Positions 8,670-16,731 of a stretch of DNA of 64,000 nt are shown here, one piece after another. Made by a program: the position numbers and the translations under genes. The DNA is from Solwaraspora sp. WMMA2056. GTDB lineage: Bacteria; Actinomycetota; Actinomycetes; Mycobacteriales; Micromonosporaceae. A model generated the notes under the pieces. The model worked only from the letters and a program-made list of their open reading frames with translations, ran no database searches and was not told the DNA's origin. The DNA lies in NCBI RefSeq assembly GCF_030345095.1, contig NZ_CP128360.1, positions 4,092,001 to 4,156,000 of the forward strand, in the 5' to 3' direction. The stretch's first letter is position 1. Each line of letters begins with the position of its first letter.

Positions 8670-9506
8670 GTGACGGTAGGCGTAGGGAACGAAACGGTCC
8701 GTTCGGTGCACGCGCCGAGCATCGGTCTGCTGGCGCAGATCGCGGTGCTGATGACCCTGGCGGCGACCAGCGGACTCGGGGTCGCCGGGTGGCTGGCAGG
8801 TCTGGCGTACGGTGCTGCGACCTGGGCGTTGCTGATCCGGGCGATGCAGCAGCCGGACGTGACCGGATGGGGCCCGGCGGACACCGTCACCCTGGCCCGG
8901 GGCACCCTGGTCGGTGGCGTCACCGCGTTGGTGGCCGACTCCTTCTTCCGCCCGGTGCCGCTGCTGGTGCTGGTCGCGTTGGCGGCGGTGGCGCTGGCGC
9001 TCGACGGCGTCGACGGTCAGGTCGCCCGGCGGACCGGCACCTGCTCACGGCTCGGTGCCCGCTTCGACATGGAGACCGATTCGGCGCTGGTCCTCGTGCT
9101 GAGCGTGTTCGTCGCGGCCACCCTGGGTTGGTGGGCACTGGCGATCGGGGTGTTCCGGTACGTCTTCGCCGCCGCCGCGTGGGTGGCACCCTGGTTGCGG
9201 GCGCCGCTGCCACCCCGGTTCAGCCGCAAGACGGTGGCCGCGACGCAGGGCACCGTCCTGGTGGTGGCCGCCGCCGGCGTCGCACCGACGCTGGTGACGG
9301 TCCTCGTGGCGATGGTTCTCGCCGCGTTGCTCTGGTCGTTCGGCCAGGACGTCCGCTGGTTGTGGCGGCACCGGAAACCACCGGTCGAGCCGGCCCACGC
9401 CGAGCAGCGGCAGATGGAACAGCGGCACGCCGACCATGTCCCGTTCGACCAGGCACCGTTCGAGCGGTCGCAGGTCGACCGGCTGCGGGCCGCGTTGTCA
9501 CGCTGA
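8670..9506 (+). CDS. CDP-alcohol phosphatidyltransferase family protein
   Basis: Integral membrane phospholipid-synthesis enzyme family, 278 aa. The complete catalytic signature DxxDGxxAR(x8)GxxxDxxxD is visible: 'DGVDGQVARRTGT' then 'RLGARFDMETD' (residues about 111-136). These four Asp residues bind the divalent metals and the CDP-linked lipid. Hydrophobic helices flank the motif; the C-terminal 50 residues are hydrophilic and rich in Gln/Glu/His. The start is GTG 8670 with GGAGGA 5 nt upstream. The acceptor alcohol (inositol phosphate, glycerol phosphate or other) cannot be told. Confidence 0.88.
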   Translation: MTVGVGNETVRSVHAPSIGLLAQIAVLMTLAATSGLGVAGWLAGLAYGAATWALLIRAMQQPDVTGWGPADTVTLARGTLVGGVTALVADSFFRPVPLLVLVALAAVALALDGVDGQVARRTGTCSRLGARFDMETDSALVLVLSVFVAATLGWWALAIGVFRYVFAAAAWVAPWLRAPLPPRFSRKTVAATQGTVLVVAAAGVAPTLVTVLVAMVLAALLWSFGQDVRWLWRHRKPPVEPAHAEQRQMEQRHADHVPFDQAPFERSQVDRLRAALSR

Positions 9507-9525
9507 CCGTCGTGGACCCGGCCGG

Positions 9526-10326
9526 TCAGCCGGCAGCCGCCGGCAGCACCGCGTAGACGTCACCGGCGTTGGCCGTGTGCGGCAGGTCCTGCAGATGCCC
9601 GGCCATCTCCCCGGCGGACACCCAGCGGTCGAAGCTCAACCGCTGGGTTTCGCCGAGCGCGAGGTCGTAGCGGTAGTCGCCGAGCGCGGCGAGCCTGTGC
9701 AGGCAGCGCAGCGCACTGTCCCGCTGGATGGTGGTGAACTCGAAGGACAGCGCCGGCAAGGGCACGGTCAACCCGGCGAGGACGGCCTCCTCGAAACCCT
9801 CGACGTCGATCTTGACGAACCCGGGCCGGCCGTGTACGGCGATCAGCTGATCCAGCGTGGTGGTCGGTACGTCGAGTTCGGCGTCCCAGACCTGGTCGGT
9901 CCAGCCGCCGGCCCCGGCGGCGGCACCGACGAACGCCGCCGAGGCGGTGGAGACCGTCGGGTTGGCCGAGTTGATGAACATCCGGACCGATCCGACCGTC
10001 TCGCCGCAGGCGGACTCCAGCACGGTGACCGCCGGGTCGTCGGCGTAGACGACCCGTACGGCGCGGGCACACAACGGCTGCGGCTCCAGCGCCACCACCC
10101 GCGCCCCCAACCGCCGGAAGCTGCCCACCCGGTCCCCGACGTGCGCCCCGATGTCGAACACCAGGTCTCCGGGGCCGACGAAGCGCCGGTAGAGCTGGTC
10201 CATGGCGGCGTCGCGGTCAGGGTCGCCGTAGTAGAACTCCAACGAGCGGCGCAGCGCGGCCAGCTGCGGATCGGCGGCCAGGGCGCGGGCCGTCACGTCG
10301 GGTCCGGGTAGGTCGGCGGCGCTCAT
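9526..10326 (-). CDS. FkbM family SAM-dependent methyltransferase, last gene of the siderophore operon
   Basis: Predicted O- or N-methyltransferase of 266 aa. It has a Rossmann SAM-binding start 'DLVFDIGAHVGDRVGSF', acidic loop 'VVALEPQP', and the FkbM-type block 'FVKIDVEGFEEAVLAG'. ATG 10326 overlaps the stop of the upstream acylase-acyltransferase gene by 4 nt (ATGA), so it is translationally coupled to the siderophore operon. FkbM enzymes methylate hydroxyls of natural products or glycans. Its position suggests methylation of the siderophore or of a precursor, which is inference. It ends 19 nt from the convergent phosphatidyltransferase gene. Confidence 0.82.
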   Translation of the reverse strand: MSAADLPGPDVTARALAADPQLAALRRSLEFYYGDPDRDAAMDQLYRRFVGPGDLVFDIGAHVGDRVGSFRRLGARVVALEPQPLCARAVRVVYADDPAVTVLESACGETVGSVRMFINSANPTVSTASAAFVGAAAGAGGWTDQVWDAELDVPTTTLDQLIAVHGRPGFVKIDVEGFEEAVLAGLTVPLPALSFEFTTIQRDSALRCLHRLAALGDYRYDLALGETQRLSFDRWVSAGEMAGHLQDLPHTANAGDVYAVLPAAAG

Positions 10327-13016
10327 CGGGCCATGGTACGGGCCAGGAACGCCAGCTGGGCCTGCTTGTCCGCCAGATCCAGCTGCGCGTCGAAGACGAA
10401 ACCGAGCCGCTTCCACCGGCGCAGCGCCGGCTCGTTGCGGACGTCCGGTTCGATGACGATCCGCTGGCGCCGGGGATCGCTGAACAGGTATCCGGTGAAC
10501 GCGGCGGCGACCGCGTCGGTGAACCCCGGGATCCGGTGCCGGGCCGGGGCGAGGAACAGGTGGATTCCGACGTCGCCGTCGCGGACCGGATAGTGCTCGC
10601 CGAGCGGGTCCTCGGCCGGCTCGTAGGTCTGGAAGATGCCGACCGGTTCGTCGTCGACGCTCATCAGGTACGCGTGGTGCGAGTCCAGGCTGTCGATGAA
10701 CCGGTAGATGTCGCCGACCTGTTCCCGGGTGTGCCGGGTCATGCCCCAGAACCGGGCGCGGGGCTCGGTGACCCACCCGTACACCAGGTCGAGGTGCAGG
10801 TCAGGGTCGAGCACCGTCAGGTCGAACCGGCCGATGCCCGGCAGTCGCCGGGAGTGGACGGTGGCCAGCATTCGCCGCGTACCGTCCGCGTCGCCGCCGA
10901 CGAGGCCGTCGTCGTCGCCGAGGAGGCCGGCGCTGTCGACGCCGGTGCCGACGCCGGCCGGCGTCCACCGGACCCGGGCGACCGGGACCAGGTCGCCGGC
11001 CGACCAGCGGGGAAGCTGATCGGCGAAGTGCCGGTCGTCGGGCCGGCCCGCCGCGCCGAACGGCACCACCCACCGGCTGGCGTCCGGTTCGGCGAGGTCC
11101 CAGACGTAGCGGGCCACCGGCCCGCGCCAGCACAGATCGGAAACGCCCGGAACGCTGCCGGTGGCCAGCACACAGTCGGTGTCGCCGGCGAGCGGTACGG
11201 GTGAACCGAGAGCGCCGGTCGCCGGGTCGACCGCCGCCGGAAGTACCCGGACGGGGTGCAGCCGGTGCCGCTCGCCCCAGGCGCCGGGATCGGGGCCGGC
11301 AGCCACCTCGGTCAACGCCGCCATCGCGCAGTGGGCCGGGTCGCCGCCGAGGTCGGCAAGTCCGTCGATCACCCGTTCCAGGGCCAGTCCGATCCGCGCC
11401 ACCGGGTCGGTCCATGGGGCGAAGAGCGGGTCGTAGCCGGTGTCGGCCCGCAGCGGCCGCAGACCCGGCTCGTCGGCCAGGTGCCGGGCCAGCGCCGCCC
11501 GCCAGGCCGCGAACGCCCCTGCCCCGGCGCTGTCGACTGCCATCCGGCCGTCCCAGTCGAGCAGCAGCGAGTGCAGATCGCGTACCGGCTCGGGGTGTCC
11601 GGTGAGGTCCAGACCGCGCAGCAGCCGACGCAGCCCGTCCGCCGGGGCCACCGGGTCGGTCTGCACCGCCTCGGGCGCGGCACCGGCATCGACCAGTTCC
11701 CGCATGCGTCGGGCCCGGTACGGCGGCGCGAAGTCCACTCCGAGGTGCGCGGTGTCGCCGACCCGCCGGTCGTTGGCGTTGACCGCGACCGTCTCGACGT
11801 CGGCCGCGGCCGACGTGACGTACCCGTCGCGCCAGGCGTACCGGGGGGCCCAGCCCGGTACCGGAACCAGCCGGCACCGGTCGTCGCGCACCGGCACCCG
11901 GCCGGCGACCAGCCGGCGTACGGTGCCGGACCGGTCGGCGACCAGCACGCTGTTGACCGGCTCCACCCAGTGCCGCAGCGCCTGTTCGACGTCGGCGGTC
12001 CGGCGGGCGCGCAGCAACGGCAGCAACGCCTCGAACCCGAGCGCCCCGTCGACCCGGCTCGGCGTGCGCAGGCTGATCGCCTCCCCGGTGTGCCGGTCGA
12101 TGTCGATGACCGGTCCACGGGGGGTCTCGATCACCTCCACCTCCACCGGCGCGCCGTCGCGCACCTCGACCAGCTCGGTGTGCGCCGGCACCGGCGTCCA
12201 GCCGTCGGCCTGGCGGACCAGGACCTGCCCGTCGACCCGGCGCAGCTGTTCGCGGTAGAGGTCCTGGTAGTCGGCCATCGCGTTGGTGATCGCCCAGGCG
12301 ACCGTGCCGGCGTGGCCGAAGTGCGGCAGCCCGGGTACGCCGGGGAAGGCGAACCCGACGACGTCGAACTCCGGGCAGGTCAGCTGCACCTGCTGGTAGA
12401 CGCCCGGCAGCTCCAGGATCCGGTGCGGATCCCCGGCGATCACCGGACCGGTCCCGCCGGGCCGCCCGGTGACCGCCCAGGCGTTGCTGCCCGACGACGC
12501 CGGTGGCTCCATGGCGAACAGGTCGACGGCGGCCGGGCCCAGGGTGGCGGCGATGTGCGCCCGCCACAGCTTGCTGGGGAAGGTGCCGAAGAGCACGTGC
12601 TGCACCAGGAACACCCCGAGCGGGGTCCACGGCTGCCAGGCACCGGCGGTGGTGCCGGTGGCGGCGAACTCGGGGGTCGCCGCCGATCCTTCGGTGAGTC
12701 CGGCGTTGACCCCGTCGACGTACGCGTCCACCCAGCGTCGGGTCGCCGGGTCCAGCCGCTGGTAGCACCGCTGCGCGGTGTCGTCGAGGCGGACCCGGCG
12801 GGCGAACCGGTCCCAGGCGACCTCGGCCGGGCCGAGCCGGGCGGCCAGCGTGCCTTCCGAGCGCCAGCGTTCGACCTCGATCTGCCAGGCCCGGTCGGTC
12901 GCGGCGGTTCGTCCCTGCAGGAACGCCAACTGGTCGACGTCGTCGGCCCACAGATGCGGTACGCCGTACCCGTCGCGGTGCACCCGGCCGACGGGGTCCG
13001 CAGGCGGTGCGCTCAT
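10323..13016 (-). CDS. Penicillin acylase family protein fused to a siderophore-type GNAT acyltransferase
   Basis: Two-domain protein of 897 aa. Residues about 1-690 are an Ntn-hydrolase of the penicillin/AHL acylase family. After the spacer, 'SSGSNAWAVTG' marks the predicted autoproteolytic site, with Ser177 as nucleophile of the beta subunit. Residues about 705-897 resemble IucB/DesC-like acyl-CoA:hydroxylamine acyltransferases ('YGWVTEPRARFWGM', 'DVGIHLFLAP', 'IEPDVRNEPALRRW', 'LADKQAQL'). No stop or frame change lies between the two, so the fusion is real in this sequence. No signal peptide is seen, although classical penicillin acylases are exported. ATG 13016 overlaps the synthetase stop (ATGA). 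It probably makes or trims acyl groups on the hydroxamate siderophore (inference). Penicillin-amidase genes have been noted beside desferrioxamine clusters in other actinobacteria. Confidence 0.87.
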   Translation of the reverse strand: MSAPPADPVGRVHRDGYGVPHLWADDVDQLAFLQGRTAATDRAWQIEVERWRSEGTLAARLGPAEVAWDRFARRVRLDDTAQRCYQRLDPATRRWVDAYVDGVNAGLTEGSAATPEFAATGTTAGAWQPWTPLGVFLVQHVLFGTFPSKLWRAHIAATLGPAAVDLFAMEPPASSGSNAWAVTGRPGGTGPVIAGDPHRILELPGVYQQVQLTCPEFDVVGFAFPGVPGLPHFGHAGTVAWAITNAMADYQDLYREQLRRVDGQVLVRQADGWTPVPAHTELVEVRDGAPVEVEVIETPRGPVIDIDRHTGEAISLRTPSRVDGALGFEALLPLLRARRTADVEQALRHWVEPVNSVLVADRSGTVRRLVAGRVPVRDDRCRLVPVPGWAPRYAWRDGYVTSAAADVETVAVNANDRRVGDTAHLGVDFAPPYRARRMRELVDAGAAPEAVQTDPVAPADGLRRLLRGLDLTGHPEPVRDLHSLLLDWDGRMAVDSAGAGAFAAWRAALARHLADEPGLRPLRADTGYDPLFAPWTDPVARIGLALERVIDGLADLGGDPAHCAMAALTEVAAGPDPGAWGERHRLHPVRVLPAAVDPATGALGSPVPLAGDTDCVLATGSVPGVSDLCWRGPVARYVWDLAEPDASRWVVPFGAAGRPDDRHFADQLPRWSAGDLVPVARVRWTPAGVGTGVDSAGLLGDDDGLVGGDADGTRRMLATVHSRRLPGIGRFDLTVLDPDLHLDLVYGWVTEPRARFWGMTRHTREQVGDIYRFIDSLDSHHAYLMSVDDEPVGIFQTYEPAEDPLGEHYPVRDGDVGIHLFLAPARHRIPGFTDAVAAAFTGYLFSDPRRQRIVIEPDVRNEPALRRWKRLGFVFDAQLDLADKQAQLAFLARTMAR

Positions 13017-15373
13017 CGGGTCGGCACCGCCACCGTGGCGAGCGGGTTGTCCTGCGTCCCGGCATAGATCAACGACCCGGCCTGGTCGGTCAGGTCCACC
13101 ATCTGCAGGGTGTTGCGTAGCTGCAGCCGGTTGAGGCAGGAGTGCCGGAACGTCGGGGCGAAGAAGTCCAGCCGGTCGCGCAGCTGCGGATGGTCCACGC
13201 CGTGGGTACGGACACAGTCGGCGACCAGCCGCCAGAACTCGCCGGCCGGCAGGACCCCGTCGGCGTCCAGGATCGCGGCGAGGAACCGCAGGAAGCCGTC
13301 GAAGACGTCGGTGAAGATGGCCAGCACCCGGAACTCGTCGTCGACCGACATCCGGATCCGTTCGACGGCTGCCGGCAGTGGCCGGTCGTGCAGGGCGGCG
13401 ACCTCCTCGCCGATGTCCTTCATGAACACCCGGACCGGCACGTGGTCCTGCAGCACGAGGATCAGGTTCTCCCCGTGTGGCATGAACGCCAGGTCGTAGC
13501 CGAGCAGGCAGTGCAGCAGCGGTCGCAGGTAGGCGCGCAGGTACCGGGTCAGCCAGTCGCTGGCCGTCAGCCCCGACGCCGTGATCATCGCTGTCGCCAG
13601 GTGCGCGCCGTCGCGGTCGCGGTGCAGCAGGCTGGCCATGGTGGCCAGCCGCTGCCCGGGGGCGATCCGGGGGACCGGGCTCTCCCGCCACAGCGCGGCG
13701 AGCATCCGCTGGTACGCCGAGACGGGTGCGCCGCTGCGGTGGTACGCGTCGCCGGTGTAGCCGACCGACGCCAGTTCCCGCAGCACCTCGAACCCGCAGT
13801 CGCGCAGCGTGTCGTCGGCGGCGACCAGGTCGGCGACCCAGTCGTTGATCGGCGGGGTGGCCCGCATGTACGCCGGGGACAGTCCGCGCATGAAGCCCAT
13901 GTTCTGGATGGACAGCGCGGTCTTGACGTAGTGCCGCTGTGGCGCGTCGATGTTGAAGAAGGTGCGGATCGACTGCTGCGCCCGGTACCGGTCCGGGCTG
14001 GTGCCGACCGGGACGATGGCCCGGGCCGCCACGTCGGCGGCGAAGGTGATGCCGACCTTGTGTTCCCACTGCCACGGGTGCACCGGCAGGTACCGGTAGG
14101 CGTGTGGGTCGAGGCCGAGGTCGCGCAGCCGTTGCGCGAACCGGTACAGCGTGTCGGCACCCAACTCGGCCAGGTAGTGCGTCTGCTCGTCGACGCCCCG
14201 CCCGGCGGTGAAGGTGCTCAGGTCCCGACGGACCGCGAGCCAGACCAGCCGTACCGGGGCGCCTGCCTCTGGCGCGTAGGCCGCGTGGTCGGTCAGGCCG
14301 AACCCGATCCGCCCGTTGTTGGCGACGAACAACGGGTGGCCCTCGGTCATCGCCGACTCGATGGTCTGGAAGTCCGCGTGCACCAGGTCGGCGGCGCGTT
14401 CCCGCCGGTGGTGGTGTTTCCACGCGGCGCCGGCCAGGGTGGCGCTGATCTCCTCCAGGTAGGTGCCGAGCAGCTTCGGTGGGATGCCGAGGGTCTCCTG
14501 AAGTTCGATGATCAGGTCGAGGGCGTCCGGCGGCGCCGGTGCGCCGTCGACCTCACGGGTCACCGATGCCGGGTCGATCAGCCAGTGGTCCAGGGCGTAG
14601 CGGCGGGCCCGGAACCGGTAGTGGATCCGCTCGCCGGTGGTCAGCAGGTAGCTGCCGCCGTCGGCGCCGGCCGGCACCGATCCGTCGGGTCGCGGCTGGA
14701 TCAGCCGTTCGTGGCTGAACTCGGCGATCGCCTTGGCGACGAGGTGGCGGTGGGCGACCGCGATGGTGGCCGGGTCGAGGTGCGCAGGCAGGGTCACCGG
14801 TGACGCGGACCGGCCCTCGCCGAGCGGGCTGGCGGCGAACGCGGCCCGGGTGCAGAAGCTGAGTCGGGCCTGCTTGTCCGACAGCGTGATCAGCCGGTCG
14901 ACGACGAATCCGGCTTCGGCGTTCTTGGCGGCGATCGCCTCGTTGCGGACGTCGGGTTCGACGACGACCCGGTGGTGTGCCGGGTCGGCGAAGATGAACG
15001 CCAGCACGGTACGCATCACCGCCGAGGTGAGTCCGTGCCGCTGCCCGCCGGCCGGTGGCGCGACCAGCACGTGCATTCCGACGTCGCCGGGCCGCACCGG
15101 GTAGTGGGTGGCGAGTTCGCTGTGTGCCGGCTCGTAGGTCTCGGCCAGGAACAGCGGCTCGCCGTCGAGGCGACCGAGCCAGGCGTGGTGGTGCGGGTCG
15201 GCGTCGATGCGCTCGTACTCGCGCCGGACCGCGTCGAGGTCGGCGTCGGGCATCCCCCAGTAGATGGACCGGGGGTGGGTGATCCAGGCGTGCAGGTGTC
15301 CGGCGTACGACGCGACGTCGAGTGGCTCGACGGTCATGGTGCCCAGGGAACCCGACAGTGCGAAGGTGCTCAT
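13013..15373 (-). CDS. DesC-DesD fusion: hydroxydiamine acyltransferase + NRPS-independent siderophore synthetase
   Basis: 786 aa. The N-terminal GNAT domain (about 1-185) has 'HPRSIYWGMPD', 'DVGMHVLVAPP' and 'VVEPDVRNEAI', as in DesC/IucB, which transfer acyl-CoA to N-hydroxycadaverine or similar. The C-terminal domain (about 205-786) is IucA/IucC type: 'TEGHPLFVANNGRIGFG', 'YLPVHPWQWEHKVG', 'KTALSIQNMGFMRG', 'MPHGENLILVLQDHVP' and 'VFMKDIGEEV' are the DesD-like ATP- and substrate-binding blocks that adenylate the carboxylate and oligomerise the hydroxamate units. In Streptomyces the two activities are separate desC and desD genes; here they are one polypeptide. ATG 15373 overlaps the monooxygenase stop by 4 nt. 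Confidence 0.92.
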   Translation of the reverse strand: MSTFALSGSLGTMTVEPLDVASYAGHLHAWITHPRSIYWGMPDADLDAVRREYERIDADPHHHAWLGRLDGEPLFLAETYEPAHSELATHYPVRPGDVGMHVLVAPPAGGQRHGLTSAVMRTVLAFIFADPAHHRVVVEPDVRNEAIAAKNAEAGFVVDRLITLSDKQARLSFCTRAAFAASPLGEGRSASPVTLPAHLDPATIAVAHRHLVAKAIAEFSHERLIQPRPDGSVPAGADGGSYLLTTGERIHYRFRARRYALDHWLIDPASVTREVDGAPAPPDALDLIIELQETLGIPPKLLGTYLEEISATLAGAAWKHHHRRERAADLVHADFQTIESAMTEGHPLFVANNGRIGFGLTDHAAYAPEAGAPVRLVWLAVRRDLSTFTAGRGVDEQTHYLAELGADTLYRFAQRLRDLGLDPHAYRYLPVHPWQWEHKVGITFAADVAARAIVPVGTSPDRYRAQQSIRTFFNIDAPQRHYVKTALSIQNMGFMRGLSPAYMRATPPINDWVADLVAADDTLRDCGFEVLRELASVGYTGDAYHRSGAPVSAYQRMLAALWRESPVPRIAPGQRLATMASLLHRDRDGAHLATAMITASGLTASDWLTRYLRAYLRPLLHCLLGYDLAFMPHGENLILVLQDHVPVRVFMKDIGEEVAALHDRPLPAAVERIRMSVDDEFRVLAIFTDVFDGFLRFLAAILDADGVLPAGEFWRLVADCVRTHGVDHPQLRDRLDFFAPTFRHSCLNRLQLRNTLQMVDLTDQAGSLIYAGTQDNPLATVAVPTR

Positions 15374-16731
15374 GAGGTGAGTGCCTCCTGCCGCTCGGCC
15401 GGCGTCTGAGTGTCCCTGGCGTCGGGCGCCGTCGACGGTGCGTCGTCGGGCAGTGCGCCGAAGTGTTGGAAGGCGATCCGGTGTTCCACCGGGTAGACGT
15501 CGCGGCCGAGCATGTTCGCGATGATCACCGAGTTGCGGTACGGACCCATGCCCAGGTCGGGGGCGGTCAGGCTGTGGGTGTGCTCCTCGGCGTTCTGCAC
15601 GAAGATCTCCCGGTCGCCGTGGTCGACGCTGTAGCCGACGGCCACGTCGAATCGGCCCCGCCCGTCCCACCGGATCCGGTCGCGGACCGGGTCGAGGATG
15701 GCCGGTACGGCCGGCCGGTAGCCGGTGGCCAGAACCAGCCCTTCGGTGTCCAACGTGAAGTGGCGGTCCTGTTCCTGATGGTGCAGGGCGAGTCGGTACC
15801 GGCCGGCGTCGGCGTCCCATTCGGCGCCGGTCAAGGCGGTCCCGGTCAGCAGGATGGTCGGCACCGGACCGGCCACGTCCTTGCGGTACAGGGTGTCGAA
15901 GATGGTGTTCACCAGGTCACCGCTGATGCCCTTGTAGAGGCTGCGCTGGTCCCGGTTCAGCCGGTCGCGGCTGGCCGGCGGCAACGCGTGGAAGTAGCGG
16001 ACGTACTCCGGTGAGGTCATCTCCAGGGTCAGTTTGGTGTACTCCATCGGGAAGAACCGGGGCGAGCGGGTGATCCAGTTCAGTCGGTAGCCGCAGGTGT
16101 CGATCTCCTCCAGCAGGTCGAGGTAGATCTCCGCGGCGCTCTGTCCGCTGCCGACGACGGTGATCGACTCCATCTCCTGCAGCCGGGCCTTGTGTGGCAG
16201 GTAGTCGGCGCTGTGGATGGCCGGGCCGGGCAGGTCGCGCAGCACGGCCGGGCGGTACGGCACGGTGCCGATGCCGAGCACCAGCCGCCGGGTCCGCAGC
16301 GTCTCGACGGTCCCGGTGCCCGATTGCCGTACGCGCACCAGGTAGTCGCCGCTCGCCGCGTCGTGGGTGACCTGTTCGACCCGGTGGCCGAACCGGATGG
16401 CGGGCAGTTGCGCCGCCGCCCACCGGCAGTAGGCGTCGTACTCGGCGCGCAGTGGGTAGAAGTCCTCGCGGATGTAGAACCGGTAGAGCCGGCCGGTCTG
16501 CTTGAGGTAGTTGAGGAACGAGTACGGCGAGGTCGGGTCGGCCATGGTGACCAGGTCGGCCAGGAACGGCACCTGGATACTGACACCGTCGATCATCAAC
16601 CCGGGGTGCCAGGCGAACTCGTCGCGTTGCTCCAGGAAAACCCCGTCGAGGTCGTCGAGCGGTGCGGTCAGGCAGGCCAGCCCGAGGTTGAACGGGCCGA
16701 GACCGATGGCGACGAAGTCATGCGTGCGCAT
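15370..16731 (-). CDS. desB: Lysine/cadaverine N6-hydroxylase, DesB-like
   Basis: FAD- and NADPH-dependent N-monooxygenase, 453 aa, converting cadaverine (or lysine) to the N-hydroxy compound used for hydroxamate formation. The N-terminal FAD motif is 'FVAIGLGPFNLGLACL', the substrate segment is 'FAWHPGLMIDGVSIQVPFL', the NADPH motif is 'VVGSGQSAAEIYLDLL' and the C-terminal signature is 'EGLVLATGYRPAVP'. Length and motif order match IucD/PvdA/DesB. The start ATG 16731 lies inside the 3' end of desA (14-nt overlap). Cadaverine is favoured as substrate because a decarboxylase precedes it (inference). Confidence 0.93.
   Translation of the reverse strand: MRTHDFVAIGLGPFNLGLACLTAPLDDLDGVFLEQRDEFAWHPGLMIDGVSIQVPFLADLVTMADPTSPYSFLNYLKQTGRLYRFYIREDFYPLRAEYDAYCRWAAAQLPAIRFGHRVEQVTHDAASGDYLVRVRQSGTGTVETLRTRRLVLGIGTVPYRPAVLRDLPGPAIHSADYLPHKARLQEMESITVVGSGQSAAEIYLDLLEEIDTCGYRLNWITRSPRFFPMEYTKLTLEMTSPEYVRYFHALPPASRDRLNRDQRSLYKGISGDLVNTIFDTLYRKDVAGPVPTILLTGTALTGAEWDADAGRYRLALHHQEQDRHFTLDTEGLVLATGYRPAVPAILDPVRDRIRWDGRGRFDVAVGYSVDHGDREIFVQNAEEHTHSLTAPDLGMGPYRNSVIIANMLGRDVYPVEHRIAFQHFGALPDDAPSTAPDARDTQTPAERQEALTS

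Noticed and set aside
11256-13067. 603-aa plus-strand open frame across the acylase gene
   Set aside because: Low-complexity Arg/Gly/His translation without motifs; lies wholly opposite a well-supported gene.
13017-14423. Upstream extension of the acylase-GNAT frame (open to 14423)
   Set aside because: The extra 469 codons are Arg/Pro/Gly-rich and overlap the DesD domain in another frame; the ATGA-coupled start at 13016 begins the acylase homology.
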